A stretch of 64,000 bases of DNA from assembly GCA_032719365.1 (NCBI GenBank), contig CM064862.1, positions 5,978,001 to 6,042,000 of the forward strand, in the 5' to 3' direction. Within the stretch, counting starts at the first letter, position 1; every line of letters begins with the position of its first letter. The DNA is from Prinsepia uniflora. Lineage: Eukaryota; Streptophyta; Magnoliopsida; Rosales; Rosaceae. The notes beneath the pieces are model-generated. The model saw only the letters and a program-made list of their open reading frames with translations. It made no database searches and was not told the origin of the DNA. The position numbers were made by a program, and so were the translations under genes. Of the stretch, positions 1 to 13,367 are shown in pieces.

Positions 1-1030
1 GCTAGGTTCTGTATGATTGGGTATCCAACTTGAAATATATATATATATATATATATATTCAAAATTTCGAATTTGAGTTTTGGAGTTATAAAGATGATAT
101 GAACTCTAATATTAGATATTGCGGATTGAAAAATCATTTGATTTTCTTCCATTTTGAGTTTGATCATTTCAATATAAAGATTTACATGAACTCTAACAAT
201 ATGAGGTAACGGTCTCGAAATTCATTTTTTGTTTTCTTTCAAATTTTCAAGTTTGGATTTTGGAATTATATAGTATTTATGAACTTTAACGTTTGATATT
301 GTGAATAAGAAAAGGATATTTGAAAAAAAAAATTCATTTTGAGTAAGGTGTTTTCAGTAGAAAACTTATGTGAACTATAACAATATACGATTGGGGTTCC
401 AAAGTTTTAAAAATATATATTCAATTTTTTTTAGTTTGGATTTAGGAATTATAAAATTATATGAACTCAAATGTTTGGTATTTTAGATTTGAGAAGTTAA
501 GAATTTTGACAATTTTCAATTTTGAGTTTATTTTTCTATAATAGTTAGGTTGTTGTGAACTCTATCAAAATACAATTGGGGTTTCGAAGTTCAAAGTTTT
601 TTTTTTCTTTCATAATTTCAAGTTTGGATCTTTGATTTTTAAAGTTGATATGAACTTTAGTGTGATATTACGAATTGGAAAAAGAATCTTGGCTTTGATC
701 CATTTTGAGTTTTATTTTTTCAATAGAAAGATATATGTGAATTTTAATAATATGAGAATGAGATTTCGAAGTTCAATTTTTTTTTTCCAAAATTTTGAGT
801 TTGGATTTGGAATTAAAAAAATTATATGAGCTATAAGATATTATAGATTGTAAAAAGAGTTTTGTCATTCTTTCATTTTGAGTTTGATTTTTTTAATAAA
901 AGGGTTTATGAACTCTAACTATATAATATTGAGATTTCGAAGTTCAAAATTTTATTTTCTTTAATTGTTCGAGTTTTGATTATGATATTATAATGTTTAT
1001 ATAAACACTAGCATTTGATATCACAGATTG
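1..1030 (+). repeat. AT-rich tandem repeat block, period about 177 bp, forward orientation
   Basis: A degenerate unit recurs with anchors such as TTTGATATTGYGGATTG at roughly 101, 278, 454, 648, 827 and 1003, so the spacing is about 176-194 bp. Each unit has two halves. One contains TTCATTTTGAGTTTGA followed by TTCAATAGAAAG; the other contains GTGAACTCTAACAATAT and then a T-run and TTTTGGAATTATA. The block is very AT-rich, and no open frame in it is conserved between units. The size is typical of plant satellite monomers, but the copies are too diverged for an active array. Copy identity was judged by eye. Confidence 0.7.
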
Positions 1031-1059
1031 GAAATTGATTTTTGAAAAACAAAATATTG

Positions 1060-2530
1060 AATTTCAAAACCCCAATTAATATTGTGAAAGTTTACATAAA
1101 CTTTTCTATTGAAAATGCCAAATTCAAAATGGAAGAAGGCAAAAATCTTTCTCCATTCCGAAAAATCAACTGCTAGAGGTTCATATACACCCTCGATGAT
1201 TCCAAATCTAGACTCGAAATTTTGAAAAAAAAAATAAATATAACTTTGAAATCCAAATCGTATATTATTAGAGTTCACTTGGACCTTTCTATTGAAAACC
1301 AAAATTAAAATAGAAAAATGTCAAAAAAAATTTCCCAATCCGTAATACTAATTGCTAGAGTTCATATAAAATTTACCATTCCGAACTCGAAATTTTGAAA
1401 AAATAAAGTTAACTTCAAAACCCGTATATTGTTAGAGTTTGCATAAATTTTTCGGTTCAAAAATTGAAACTCAAAATAGAAAAATGTCAAAATTATTTTT
1501 CCAATATGCAATATCAAATCATAGCGTTCATATAAATTTTATAATTCCAAAATCCAAATACAAATTTTGAACTTAAAAAAAACATTGAACTTCGAAACTC
1601 CAATTGTATATTGTTATAGTTCACTTGACCATTTGTATTGAAAACCAAGCTCAAAATAAAAAGTTCGAAATTATTTTTCTAATCCTCAATGTGAAACTTT
1701 AGAGCTCATATAAATTTTATCATTCCAAAATCTAAACTTGCGAAAAAAAAATGATTTTGAAATCTCAATCGTATATTAATTATTAGAGTTCATATAAACC
1801 TTTCTATTGAAAAAAAAAAAACAAAAACTCAAAATAGAAAATGTCAACATATTTTTCTAAAATGCAAAATCAAACGATAGAGCACAAATCAACTTTAATT
1901 CCAAAATTCAAACTCGAAGTTTTGACAAAAAATATTTGACTTCGAAACTTTGATCGTATATTGTTAGAGTTAACATAAACATTTCCATTGAAAAAACCAA
2001 ACTTAAAATATAAAAATTATTTTTTCCAATATGAAATATTAAATGATATAGCTCATATAAACTCTAGAATTTCAAAATTCAAATTCGAAATTTTGAAAAA
2101 TAAATAAATTTAACTTCAAAACTTCAAAACTCCAATCGTATATTGTTAGAGTTCACATCAATCAATTTTTTTTTTGCCAAAACCTAAATCATTCTAATGA
2201 ATAAACTAAACTTAAAATAGAAAAATGTCAAAATTATTTTTACAATCTGCGATATCAAACGATAGAATTCATATAAACTTTATAATTCCAAAATCTAAAA
2301 TCGAAATTTCGAATAAATAAATTTAACTTCGCAACCCTAATTATATATGGTTAGAGTTCATATAAATATTTCTACTAAAAAAATCAACCTCAAAGTAGAA
2401 AAATGTCAAAAATATTTTTTCAATCTACAATATCAAAAAATATAGTTGATTTAAATTTTATAATTCCAAAATCCAAACCGAAATTTTTGAAGTAGTTAAA
2501 CTTCGAACCCAAATCTTATATTGTTGAAGT
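1060..2530 (-). repeat. Same AT-rich tandem repeat in inverted orientation
   Basis: The reverse complement of the unit in 1-1030 recurs here. TCTATTGAAAA-type anchors lie near 1107, 1287, 1460, 1635, 1804, 1985 and 2375, with spacing about 170-180 bp. The flanking motif ATTGTTAGAGTTCAC is the complement of GTGAACTCTAACAAT in the first block. The two blocks therefore form a head-to-head inverted pair with a changeover between about 1,020 and 1,070. No gene is seen. Confidence 0.7.
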
Positions 2531-3537
2531 TCACTTGAATAGTGTGATATACGAACTCTGCCCTCGAGCCTATGCAAACTCTCCACCATGCTCCAAATTT
2601 TGTACCTCATTGCCGATCAAAATAACAATTTATTTTCATAGAATTGAACTGACTCTTTTTATTCAACATATACTTCAAACTAACAACTTATTTTAGGAAT
2701 ATTCATTATCCGACTATTTAATATGGTAACTAAACATTATTTATCTGGTGACTATTAATTTATGAGGTGACTAATTAGAAATTTTATTTTAACAAATATT
2801 CTCTATATAGCAATAATCAACTCTATTAAATTATTAGGTGACTATTTAGAAGTTTTATTTTAATGGATGTTGATCATATAAGGTAACCAATCGTACTAAT
2901 TTATAAAGTGATTAAATAATACAATTGATACTGAACATTAATTTTGTATTAATTTAAGTTTCTATAAATTTTTACAAAAAAATTAATCCACTTTATTTTT
3001 AAATCATAAGTGCGTGTCTCGATGAGTTGTAACTTAAGGGGTCAAGAACACTTGGTGGACGAGAATTTGATACGAATCTCCCTTCGGGTAATACCATTTG
3101 GTTAGATATAGAGAAGCTAACAAATTTGCCGAAAAGCCTCAATATGAACTAATTTCATAAGAGAAGTGTGGTCGAAATCTCTTTTCTTTTTTTTACAAGC
3201 AATTCAATCACAGATAAGCACCAAAAACCTGCTTATCGAAAATATGAAGGAATTTAACACCCCATTTTTTCTGATTAGGGAAAAATTAACCCACTTTACA
3301 GTAGATCTCCAAACCTCCTAATTACCACTGAGGTGCCTCCTAACAAACTATATTTAACCGCCAAGAAACAATTCAGTTTTCCAAACTTCTCAAATGAACA
3401 TTATGTGCTCGAAAATGAGAAAATCGGAAAAATGCAACCACCATATCATCTTTCCATCGCATGCAGTGAACTGAACTCCGAAGAATCAAAAGAATTGAAC
3501 AACCACCAATAGCCATTTCCTTGCAACTTTACCGCCA
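2531..3537. other. AT-rich gene 3' flank, no gene seen
   Basis: Non-coding AT-rich sequence between the repeat arrays and the stop codon of the PTM-like gene. The part nearest 3,537 must include the 3' UTR of that gene, but I see no single convincing poly(A) signal to fix its end. Confidence 0.5.
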
Positions 3538-6500
3538 CTACCGACACTGGCCACACTTCCAGCTGCTATTCCCAGATGATGATGACTCCTCGATCCACGG
3601 CGAACAAGGACTGTGCATCAACAGCCCACAATTCTGGCAAGAAAGATCAGGGGCTGGGTCTGCATGTGAACATACATGACAATGCAACATACTGATGTCA
3701 TGGCCTCCCTCCTGCAAACCTGTGTATTGGTTTTCCAGATTTCCTGATACATCTGCAAATGCTTGGTCTCCATCTAAGAAGTCGCCGTCATCCGGTGCCA
3801 GCAACTCATTGATAGTGAAGACAGTTTGCGGTTCCATGTCCTCGTAGTTTAGATCATCATATCCATCCATTGTCCCACAATTGGGAGCATCCCATTCAAC
3901 CTGTGGGAAGGATGGAGCCAAGTAATTGGGTTGTTCACCATTTGTAGATATTCCATCATAAGATACGTTACTCTCATGAAAGCCATCTGCATCCTCTTCG
4001 CGCTTCAGACCCCTTCTCACGGGTAATTTCTGAGGCCCTGGTTCAGCAGTGTTCCACTGAGGATCAACTTCCGAATTGTACTCTCCCATTAGCTCAACTC
4101 TAGAGAGGGAGAAGAGAAGAGGATCACTGTCCTGTATGGACACTTCCTCCATGGGAAATACTGGAGTAGCAGGTTCGCACAATTTAGAATCAGAAATGTT
4201 TGCAGAATCGGAGTCGTATCCAACGATTTCTTGTTTTGGACGCCTAGTACGGACCTTTTTGTTCTCTATTGTCTTTATATCATCAGGATCAGTGTAAGGA
4301 CAGACAGGTGATTTTATCCTGCGACACCTGCAACACTTGAAGCCTGCCACCTCGAGAATCTTTGACTCATCAAGTTCAACAGCTTCAGCATGGTACCAAT
4401 CTGCATTACCAGATATAGAATCCATCTTACACACATGAGAGAGAGAGAGAGGGGGGAGAGAGAGAGAGAGAGAGAGAGACTGAACTTACTTTTGCAATGT
4501 TCACATGATATATACATAAGATCTGACTGATATGGCGTATGGCACAGGTGGCAAACAGGATATACCCCACGCACTTCCGACTCACTCCCAAGAAGTATGT
4601 TATTAGCCCTGAATTCGGTGCTAGTGTCTGGACCTTTCTTCTTGTTCTTCTTCCATATAATACCCCAAGAACAAATGGGGCGACGCTTCTTAGTTGCCAG
4701 TCCAGAGTCATTAGTTGCCGGTTTCTTCTCAGAACGAGTCTCCTGTGCTTTGACTTTTCTTACTGACTGATTGTGAGTTTTAGACCTTGCAGCATTGGTG
4801 ACTGTGACTGGAGTACGATATTCTTGCAAGTGCAAGGGACTAGTTGGAGACTCCTTCAAGTTTTCACTTTTTGCGAGAGATTTTGCGTGGTAGCACTGCT
4901 TGCAAGTGGTCAAGAATTCAACTTCATCATTTGTAGAAACTGTTGAACTTACGGTGCAGTCCTCATGACAATAACCTGAGAATAATATGTCAGATAAACA
5001 TTGATGAAAAAATTCCTAAACATTTAGAAAGTCCGTAGTTAATCACATGATTAGCAATTCATGTATTTATATATTTGAGTAATTACATACATGCTAGACG
5101 AGGTAATCAGGAACTGAAAGAAATGTACCACATTTATAATTTAAGTACTATAGTCGTAAAGGTCAAAATAAAGTTTTGAGTCAATGTACCTTGACAGGCA
5201 CTGCACTTGGCCGCATTCCTGAAGTTTACAACACACAAGTAATGACTGAGTTTCAGAAAGAGCAGTACAGAGAATTTAAAATTAAAAAAAAAAACTGTAT
5301 AAAATAATTACCTCATTAGAACATCCAGTTGACATGAAGAACAGGAGCACAAGTCCAGATTATCTCTCTTACACACAAGATAGAAAAATATGTCCTGGTG
5401 GCGAGCCTTTCCCTGCCGTTTCTGTAACTTGAGGACCCGATTCAAAGGCTCCTCAGCTGATGGCAACAGTGCTTTACCTACCTTTTCTTCATAGTCCTTT
5501 ATCAAATACAAAGGAATGCGCAATTCGGGAAACCAGAACTTGTCATTTCCTTTTTGATTTTTCTCTACCTCAATGATATTTTTCATTACACGGTTAGGCA
5601 GATGCTTTTGACTACCGAAATCAACCCCATATATGTTACTGTTCGCCACAATTTTTTTGCCACATATATTCGCATTTCTAAAAACTGACGCTTCAGTCTC
5701 CGCACCCTTTCCATCCAGGAGGTTCTGATCAGGTCGAACAAGGTCATTCCATCTAAGATGATTGTCCAGATACCTAACCTGGTCAAATTCCAATTTAAGT
5801 TTCTTCCGTTATCAACTACACAAGTGACCAGTTAATTCAATATGCTTTCAAATTCTATCTAAAGAATGTGGGAAATGGGAAGAGAACAGTAAAATTTTTG
5901 GTATTTGCAAAATAGAAAACAAACCTGAAGTGCAAGCTGCGATGCATTCTTACTCATTTCAACTGCAGCCCTCCATACCGATTGTCTGCTTCTTTTAGGA
6001 ATCTCAGAACCATCAGCATATGATAAACCAGAAATTTTCTTCCTTCCACCTAAGGAGACACAAAAAATCCATTAGTACAAAACCCTTCCCTTTCTACCAA
6101 ATCAGTGCATCACAACACTGGAAATGAAAACATTCTATGGTTCAGAGATAACAATTGGGGGAAGCCAGCTAATTTTGCAGGAACAGAAAGACGGATGGAA
6201 GATTACCTTGGCGGGCTGCTTTTTTGACCAATGAACAAGATAAAATTGCTCTCTGGAATATAAGCTTTGATGGCTTCCCACCTTGCCACCAGACAAAACT
6301 TTTATCACGGAAATCATCATCTTTATCTTCTTGAATTGCATTTTGCTTCCTGCCTCGCCTGCTGCTTGGTCCACGTTTTTGCATAATACTAACAGTGCAT
6401 GTTGCAGTTTGAATCACAGAAGATTCAACTAACCAATCATCCACCAGCTTAATCCACTCCGCAGACAGAGCAATGGTTCGAATACTTGCCTCAAGCTGCA

Positions 6501-9500
6501 GATAAAAAAAAAATAATAATACAGCTGTCAGTACATATCCACAAACATGGATATATACATTAACGAATAAACCGAGGAACAAGGTCACCTATTCGGAGAT
6601 GCATAACTGGCAACCAGGCTCCCCAGGCATCTTACAAAATTTTAAGTTGCCATCCCCAAGTTATATTCATATCTACATTCAACTTATGCTACAAATCATT
6701 TTTTCTGTAAAATTTAAACAAATGCACCCGTAGGGACTACACTGCAATCCAAGTAGACATAATAATACAAGATGCTTATTTCACTAAATCTTTACAGTTG
6801 CATAATAGATAGCATAAGTAAGATATAAGAAGCTATACAAAGGTTTACATAGTGAATGTTCATATATTGCAGCAGTTCCTACTAAATGTGCATAACTAAA
6901 GAAAAATAAGGTTCATCCAAATTTGTTTGGGATTAGGTTCTCTTGCTAATTAATGAAAATGAAAAGTTAAAGCCTTCAATTCGGGAAAAAAAAATCACTC
7001 AGTATCAAAACTGTGTAGTATCCTCATGCTTTCCATATCTACTGTGCTTTCAGATTCAGATTGAGATCCAAACCAAGTGAGCAAAAGTTAGACATAAATG
7101 GAAACTTAAGCTCAGAGACCGGGGGTGCTTAGGACCAGAGGTGCTTACAGACTGGGGGTCGCGGCTACTTGCTTTCTAAGGTAAGGTACGAACTAGTGCT
7201 GGCAAGTGAACGAACCAGTGAATTCTCGCGGCAGGCATTCTCGAGGTATTTAGTCCAGTTCAATAAAGAAATTTTCCACAATCCTACTTGTACTAAAGAG
7301 AGGAAACCAGTAAACCTTGTGTAGCAACAAAAGGAATAAATCTTTGAAGGTATAAAATACTAAGGTTTAACACAGTAATTGGTCCTTGGGTCAACAATAG
7401 CCGTATCCATAGTAGGAGTCATTTGTCAATATTTGGCAGAGGAAATCAATGATGAAGAAGGCTGGCTCATAAATTGCATTTAATGTGGTGGAGCTCGTGA
7501 GGTGTAGGGACTAATGCCCCTTCATTAAGCCACTAATTTCTAAGATAAAAAGTAGGACCTCAGCTGAAGTCTAAATCAAATAACCAGAAACGCTAGGAAA
7601 TTAGAACTTACTTCAAGCAATAGCACTTTGATTGCACTGAAAGTTGATGCTTCATAAATGTGTTTGCGCCATTGATTTCTGTAATTTCCATTGGCGAAAG
7701 GACCAGTTACTAGACCGCATAAACTTTCCTCCATGTATAGCATGTATGTTGCAATGCTTACAATATTCCCCTCCCAATTTCTTATAGCATGAAGGCTGGA
7801 AAGGATCTTCGTAGCACTTTTAGTGGCACTCAAAGCAGAATGATTTAGCAGACATCCTTTCTTGCTAGAAACTGAAGACCTACAAGAAAGACACCAACCG
7901 CACCTCTCCCTGGGAACCTCCACGAGCTTTTTTTCAGAACTTGGCCAGAAGAAACGTGAGGCTGTTAATGAGAAGGCTTTGGTTTGCAATAAATTTTTTG
8001 CATATGCAACTTTCCTGGGATTTACTAATGTAAGACTATCTGAAACCCGTGCTTCTTCCGATGATATTACAGCCAGTTTGGCAGCAGCAGATGCAGCGAA
8101 CTCCCCATGCACATAGTAATTTATGTATGTGTGAGGTTTATAAAGAGCCCCCATGTATGCACAGTTGGAAACTGAATTGGAATACCCCTTTGCAGAGCCT
8201 ATACGTTTTCCTTCCTCACTCCGTGTGGATAAAGCCACTGAAAGGCACATACTCTCTGCATGACCATTGGAAAAACTATTGGTATTCCCGGAGGTGCATG
8301 TCCTAGGGTCTCTTGCAGTTGATCTGCCAACTGACCTTTGCTGGCTCAAGTCAGATGGATCAGCCTGATGGCTGCCATAACCAGTTGAACCAGCATATTT
8401 GATTGCCTTCCTTGTGTGTATCTTCATATTTTTAAGCTCGCACTCCTGTGGTGTTCCATCGCTATTTCTCTGAGAATTTGGAAGGTTAACTTCAACCGTA
8501 TCAAAGGAGGCCTCGAGAGATGAAACTGCTACATTTTCTAATTGGCTTTCACTTAAACTTGATACATGGTTCTCAGTATCAACCAGAACTGACTGAGCCA
8601 AAAAATTTACATCTTCCTTTATATTTTCTGATTTAATTTCTGTTTCTGTCATTTCCGGAAGAGATAAGATACTTTCTGGGATATTCCAATATTGAAAAAT
8701 TGCCTTGCACAACCCCAAGTAAAAAGCTGAACGTTTCCCAGATGAATATAGAACTTTGAGGACTTTTGGAATGTCATCCTGATTGTAATATCTATGACAT
8801 GGAACTGTGTTAACATTTTCCTTGAGCCTGCAAAAATAACACCGAGAAGTTATGAACATGCAGCATGATAGGTTGAATGAGATTCCAATTGGATGAGAAA
8901 GCAATATGAGCAAAACATAAAGGCAGAACACTGAAGAAAAAAAAAATTAAGAGCAGGGATGGAGTTAATGCCCCGTGTACAAATACCATCATTCTTTTGA
9001 GAAAGGTTTTACCTATAAGTAAAATACATAACAGAACAAGAGAGAAATAAAAGTGAAGATGTTGAATACATACACCAATAAGTGGTTGCAAGTACCCATG
9101 AAGATGTGCTCGTATGAATCAATGCCAAATATTTGTGCCCCTTTTACGGATGTTCCCAATGCAATAGTTGGCCCAATCTTATTAATTGTGCACTCCGGAC
9201 AATACCAGGACCCTTCCGGTATAGACAATTTCATCAGACCTATACACCTTGTGTGGTAAGCGGAGGGACACCCATCGCAGCAAAGCAACGTCCCATCCAT
9301 GCCACAAAGCCGACAGTCATCAGAGTTACAATCTACACCAACATCAATAGCATCTACATCCCCTTTCATGCGTTTTGGGTTTCCAGACGATTTGACGTCA
9401 TGAGCTTCTGTAGTAATTTCCCCTGATTCCCTCTCCTTGCAAGCAGAAGTTTTGGAATATCTAGGATGGACCCTTCTTGGCCCATTTACAAGAGAACTAG

Positions 9501-10761
9501 TCACTTCTGCATCATTATCTATTCCGACTTCTGCTTCTTCACGCATATCTAATTCGGCCCTTATATCTCTAGTATCTAAGACATCATCACAAAGGATTTG
9601 CAAAATTATTAACTTTGTGTCAACCGATAATAAGTAATACTCTTTGTCCAAAACCTCATTATAAAAGCCTTTCCACTCAGGTCCTTTTGCATGTCCCATA
9701 ACTGTCAGATACTGGACCAAGTAAACGGGCCAAGTTAATGAATCGAGCAAGTTCCAATCAATGCACCTGCAGAACAATTTTAAACATGATTCTGAAAGTT
9801 AAAGTGATATATAAATTATATGGAAAATCAAAATAATGTATGCAATCATTCATGAGGTTGTAAAACATAATATATAAAGGGAACTTGCAAGAGATCCAAT
9901 CAGCTCTGAGAGTTGTATGTATAAGTACCTCAAGCATTTTGGTGCCACCTCTGAGCCATCCGATGAGAGTGTTTCAAGATGACGCCTCAAGGCACGCAGC
10001 AAAGCAACATGAATTGCATCCAACAATGTGTTTGGAACACAGCAATTAAGTGACCCCACAAAGTCGTCCAATGTAAATGGGTTCAAGAACAGAGAGATAC
10101 TAAAAGACCGCAAGAAACCATAAACAGAAAAGAGATGTGAAACAGATTGCTCCGGCACGCCTATGGTTCCTGAGGAGGGCGGCAATTGTGGTGGCGAGAC
10201 AGGCGGCTCAGCATCAAAAACTATATTATCCCTTGCATACTCAGATGAATCAGCATCACTTTCAGACTGAATCTCATCACTATCAATAGTTACTCCACCG
10301 CCCAACTCACTCAATGCAGGTGTTTCAACCTTATCCACCTCCTGCTCCAGTTTGACATCCTTTTTATCCAACTCAACTGCAGTTTTAATACTTAACTTTG
10401 ACACTAAACCATCTAGTTTCTTCCTCCTAACACTCAGACGAGTGTCCAAATAATCATCAGCAACAAGGATGCCACGAATCTCACCACTTTCCAAATCCTC
10501 ACAATCACCATCTTCATAATTTACTCTATATAATCCGGCATCATAATACACAATTTTTCCAAGAAAAGTCCCACTCTTTCCGAAGTTTTTCAACACATAT
10601 CTACCCAGCAACACAATCGCCCTTGTCTCCACAGCCTGTTTCTTAGCTTCCGGACCCGCCTTCCCATCATCCGCAATACTGTCATCTCTTTCTCTCCGTT
10701 TCCTAGGGCGACCCCTCTTTTTGGGTACCGGAGGAGAGTCCGCTACCGGAAGAGGGTCCAT
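3538..10761 (-). CDS. DDT domain and multi-PHD-finger nuclear protein (PTM/DDP-like), nine exons
   Basis: Exons (minus strand): 10761-9929, 9766-9074, 8827-7612, 6495-6207, 6049-5925, 5778-5312, 5218-5190, 4975-4490, 4400-3538. All junctions are GT-AG, and the sum is 5,001 nt, giving 1,666 aa with phases agreeing at every junction. Visible domains: AT-hook KKRGRPRK (residues 14-21), a Tudor-like segment (about 50-98), a DDT domain (about 205-262) continuing into a WHIM-like part, and a PHD finger at 429-470 (CRLCG...CCDGC...YHTRC...WYCPEC). Further Cys-rich modules lie near 818, 1213-1245, 1359-1405 (CHLC...CEHC...WYH...CCRC) and 1620-1666. Plant DDT-PHD proteins act in the nucleus; some are partners of ISWI remodellers, and Arabidopsis PTM was described as an envelope-tethered transcription regulator. 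No hydrophobic tail follows the last finger here, so a soluble nuclear paralogue fits better. The start at 10761 was chosen because it lies just before the AT-hook; an in-frame ATG at 10872 is the alternative. Confidence 0.9.
4439..4479. repeat. (GA)n/(TC)n microsatellite inside intron 8 of the PTM-like gene
   Basis: About 40 bases of GA dinucleotides broken by a G-run. On the coding (minus) strand this is a long TC tract. It sits directly before an AG at 4426-4427 that is out of frame for splicing; the in-frame acceptor GCAG is further on, at 4401-4404. Confidence 0.85.
5190..5218 (-). other. 29-nt microexon (exon 7) of the PTM-like gene
   Basis: Flanked by CTTCAG upstream and GTACATTG downstream on the minus strand. 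It completes one codon and encodes NAAKCSACQ plus the first base of the next codon, supplying the first two cysteines of the zinc module at residues 1213-1245. Skipping it would shift the frame. Confidence 0.8.
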
Positions 10762-11230
10762 TAAGCCAATCCGATGGGATCGTAATCCGAAATCAACCGC
10801 CAAACAAACCCTAACGGTCTCTATTAGACCAAAGCAATAAGATTGCGATAATACTTCATCTAAATGCTGCAAAAACCATCGTTCGTACAGATCCTATAAA
10901 ACCAATAACAATCCAACAGATGAGTAAATCTAATAGAACTTTAACTAAATTCTAATAAAAAAATAGCATTGACATTCGAAATCGTGTATTGTTTTGCTGC
11001 TTAAGAAATGGAATAAAATATATGCACACTGGCGATACCTGGTTAGGGTTTAATAACCGCCATCGTAGACGTCTCTCTGGGGCTTTGCAAGGGAGAGATA
11101 GAGAGACGGATAGAGAAACGGAGAGCGAGCAAGAGAGAGAGAGAGAGCGACCTAATGGGACAAAACAACAGCCTCTCCCCAGTATCCCTGCCCGAGTTAA
11201 ATTGCCACGCGACACGCGTGCTTGATTTCT
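10762..11230 (-). other. 5' leader and promoter-proximal region of the PTM-like gene
   Basis: Upstream of the start codon on the minus strand. It holds a pyrimidine-rich stretch that reads TCTCTC on the coding strand (11088-11152), as is common in plant 5' leaders. An in-frame upstream ATG at 10872 could add 37 residues. The transcription start and any leader intron cannot be fixed from sequence alone. Confidence 0.45.
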
Positions 11231-13367
11231 ATGACTCGGAACACGAGTCACCGATTTGTACTCGGACGAGTTGGCATTATATTTTTAGAATTTTGGCATT
11301 TGTTTTCAAAAATAAATTATTACGATGATCGGGGTTTTCATTTTGCTGCGGGTCTATGATGTAACTAACGTATGATGCTGCGGGCCCTTAATGAACAATC
11401 TTCAAGTACATTACGCACGTGATGTATATAATCATGGGTTATCGAATGACGATGTCAATTAAGTTATTAATTTTTTTTTTATCTTTGAATTTTTTTTTAG
11501 AACAAAGTTTATCAATTAGAATACACAAGTTAAAAGTTAAAAAAAATGGTGTCACTACTGAATTGAATGATGATATCTATTAAATTATTAAATAACCAAC
11601 CATATAACTCAACAATGCAGAAAAAAAAAATTATAATGGCTATGACATCTTGAACGAGATGCATGTGAAGTAACTAAACGAATGAGTTGTTCTATTACAA
11701 ATTTTAGGAAAAAAAGAGAAACTCACATTCCTTGTACAATAAATTAATTGATTAATATCAAGAAATACAATATTCATCTCATCACATGAAGAGGAGATTT
11801 GAAGAGAAATTACAAACCAAAACTTTTGAATTTGTACGTTTTTACCTCCACTCTTGAAAATCTAATTTAATGACTGATTAGTTTTTAATCTAATATTGTT
11901 TATCTTTGTATGTTAGAGGAGATTTGAAGGGAAATTATTGAAATAAGGAAAAAAAAAATAAGTATCCGTTGCTTTCGAATTAATAATGGGCTAATTTCTT
12001 AATTATTTTCATTAAATTAATACAATGCTTAAAATAAAAATGAAAACATTACCACATGAGTTTTTTTTTTTTTTTGAATGAGTTAGTCTAATTAGCTCAT
12101 GTCTCAAATTGTTACTATTTTCAAATTTATACTATTTGTTTTGACGAATTTTTTTTTTCTTCAAATAATATTAAAAATATCTAAAGTCACTAGATATTGA
12201 ATTATATACAAATCATACAAATATTATCACCTCTTATAAAAAAAAATAAACATTATAATTTTAAATTACAAATGAAGATCAATATTAATATTATACACAA
12301 GATGCTACAAATTATGGGAACTCATTTCACAAATTTAAAATATGTTTGAGAAGAACGTCAAATGTTCAAATCTAATTGAAGAGGCTTCAAATGATGTCGG
12401 CCCCACGACCGACGGGCAGTCCATCATCATGTGTTTGTTTCCGTTGATGCTTCCATGTGTCAGCCGATTAAACAAAGTGTACACTAGAGAAAAACTAGCA
12501 GAAGCACCCAAGTGAGTACTCCATAACTACACGTAATAAATATTAAAAAGTAGAAAAACCGAATTATTGCGTGAGCGAGATATGAGTTGACACAAAGTTG
12601 TAATGAGTTAACACAGTGATTAATCCGATCCTGTGCCATTTTTAAAGTGGGCAAAGCTTATATAGTGGCACGCATTGTCTAATTTTTTTTCGTTCGCTCT
12701 AAGAGGAACAAACATGACACAACATAGGAAAATGGCGGGAACAATTTCACTCTGATATAACTCCCCGCCAAATTTCTTATAGGTTTCAAATAAATGCAAG
12801 AAAATTGTAGTAAAATAAATAATAATAAAAATTCATACGTAAATTGGTAACAAATTGGAATGGGGGAAAAAGGGGTTGAAGTATGGACATGACACAAAAT
12901 CCACTTTCTAAGTTCAAATTTTCCCCATTTATAGGTGTCAATTTTGTTTTTACTTTTTATATACAAGGATATTTTTTATACAATATAACAAGGATATTTA
13001 AATATGGAGATTATGCACAATGAAAATCGGTTTCTTTTTTATTTCTATGAAAATTTGCACAATGAAAATGAATATCACTACATAGTAGTAGTACCAGTTT
13101 TTCTACCAATGGTGTTAAAAAAGAAAGTTTTATCTTTTTTTCCCCTCATCGCCTTTTTTTTTTAAGTTGTTGATATCATATCGACTGATCAGAGAAAAAA
13201 GGATCAACACTACCACAATTATTGATATGTCATTATAACCAACTAGACCAGATCTAGAAGATCACTTTAACCAAGACCAAGCTCACCATCAAGGCTCATG
13301 GCCTAAATCCATCAATTGTGGCCCATGACTTATGCCTAGGTACTTTACCATATAAAATGGGCCTTCA
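11231..13367. other. AT-rich intergenic region, no gene seen
   Basis: Low-complexity A/T runs and short open frames without recognisable domains. I see no terminal inverted repeats or coding periodicity that would support a gene or an intact transposon. Confidence 0.55.

Noticed and set aside
4314..4913. A separate gene from the frame ending in a Ser/Leu repeat
   Set aside because: It reads through intron 8, whose TC tract gives the Ser-Leu run. Splicing 4490 to 4400 restores the PTM-like protein.
9437..9637. Plus-strand open frames inside the PTM-like exons
   Set aside because: Shadows of the minus-strand exons, which have full phase and splice-site support.
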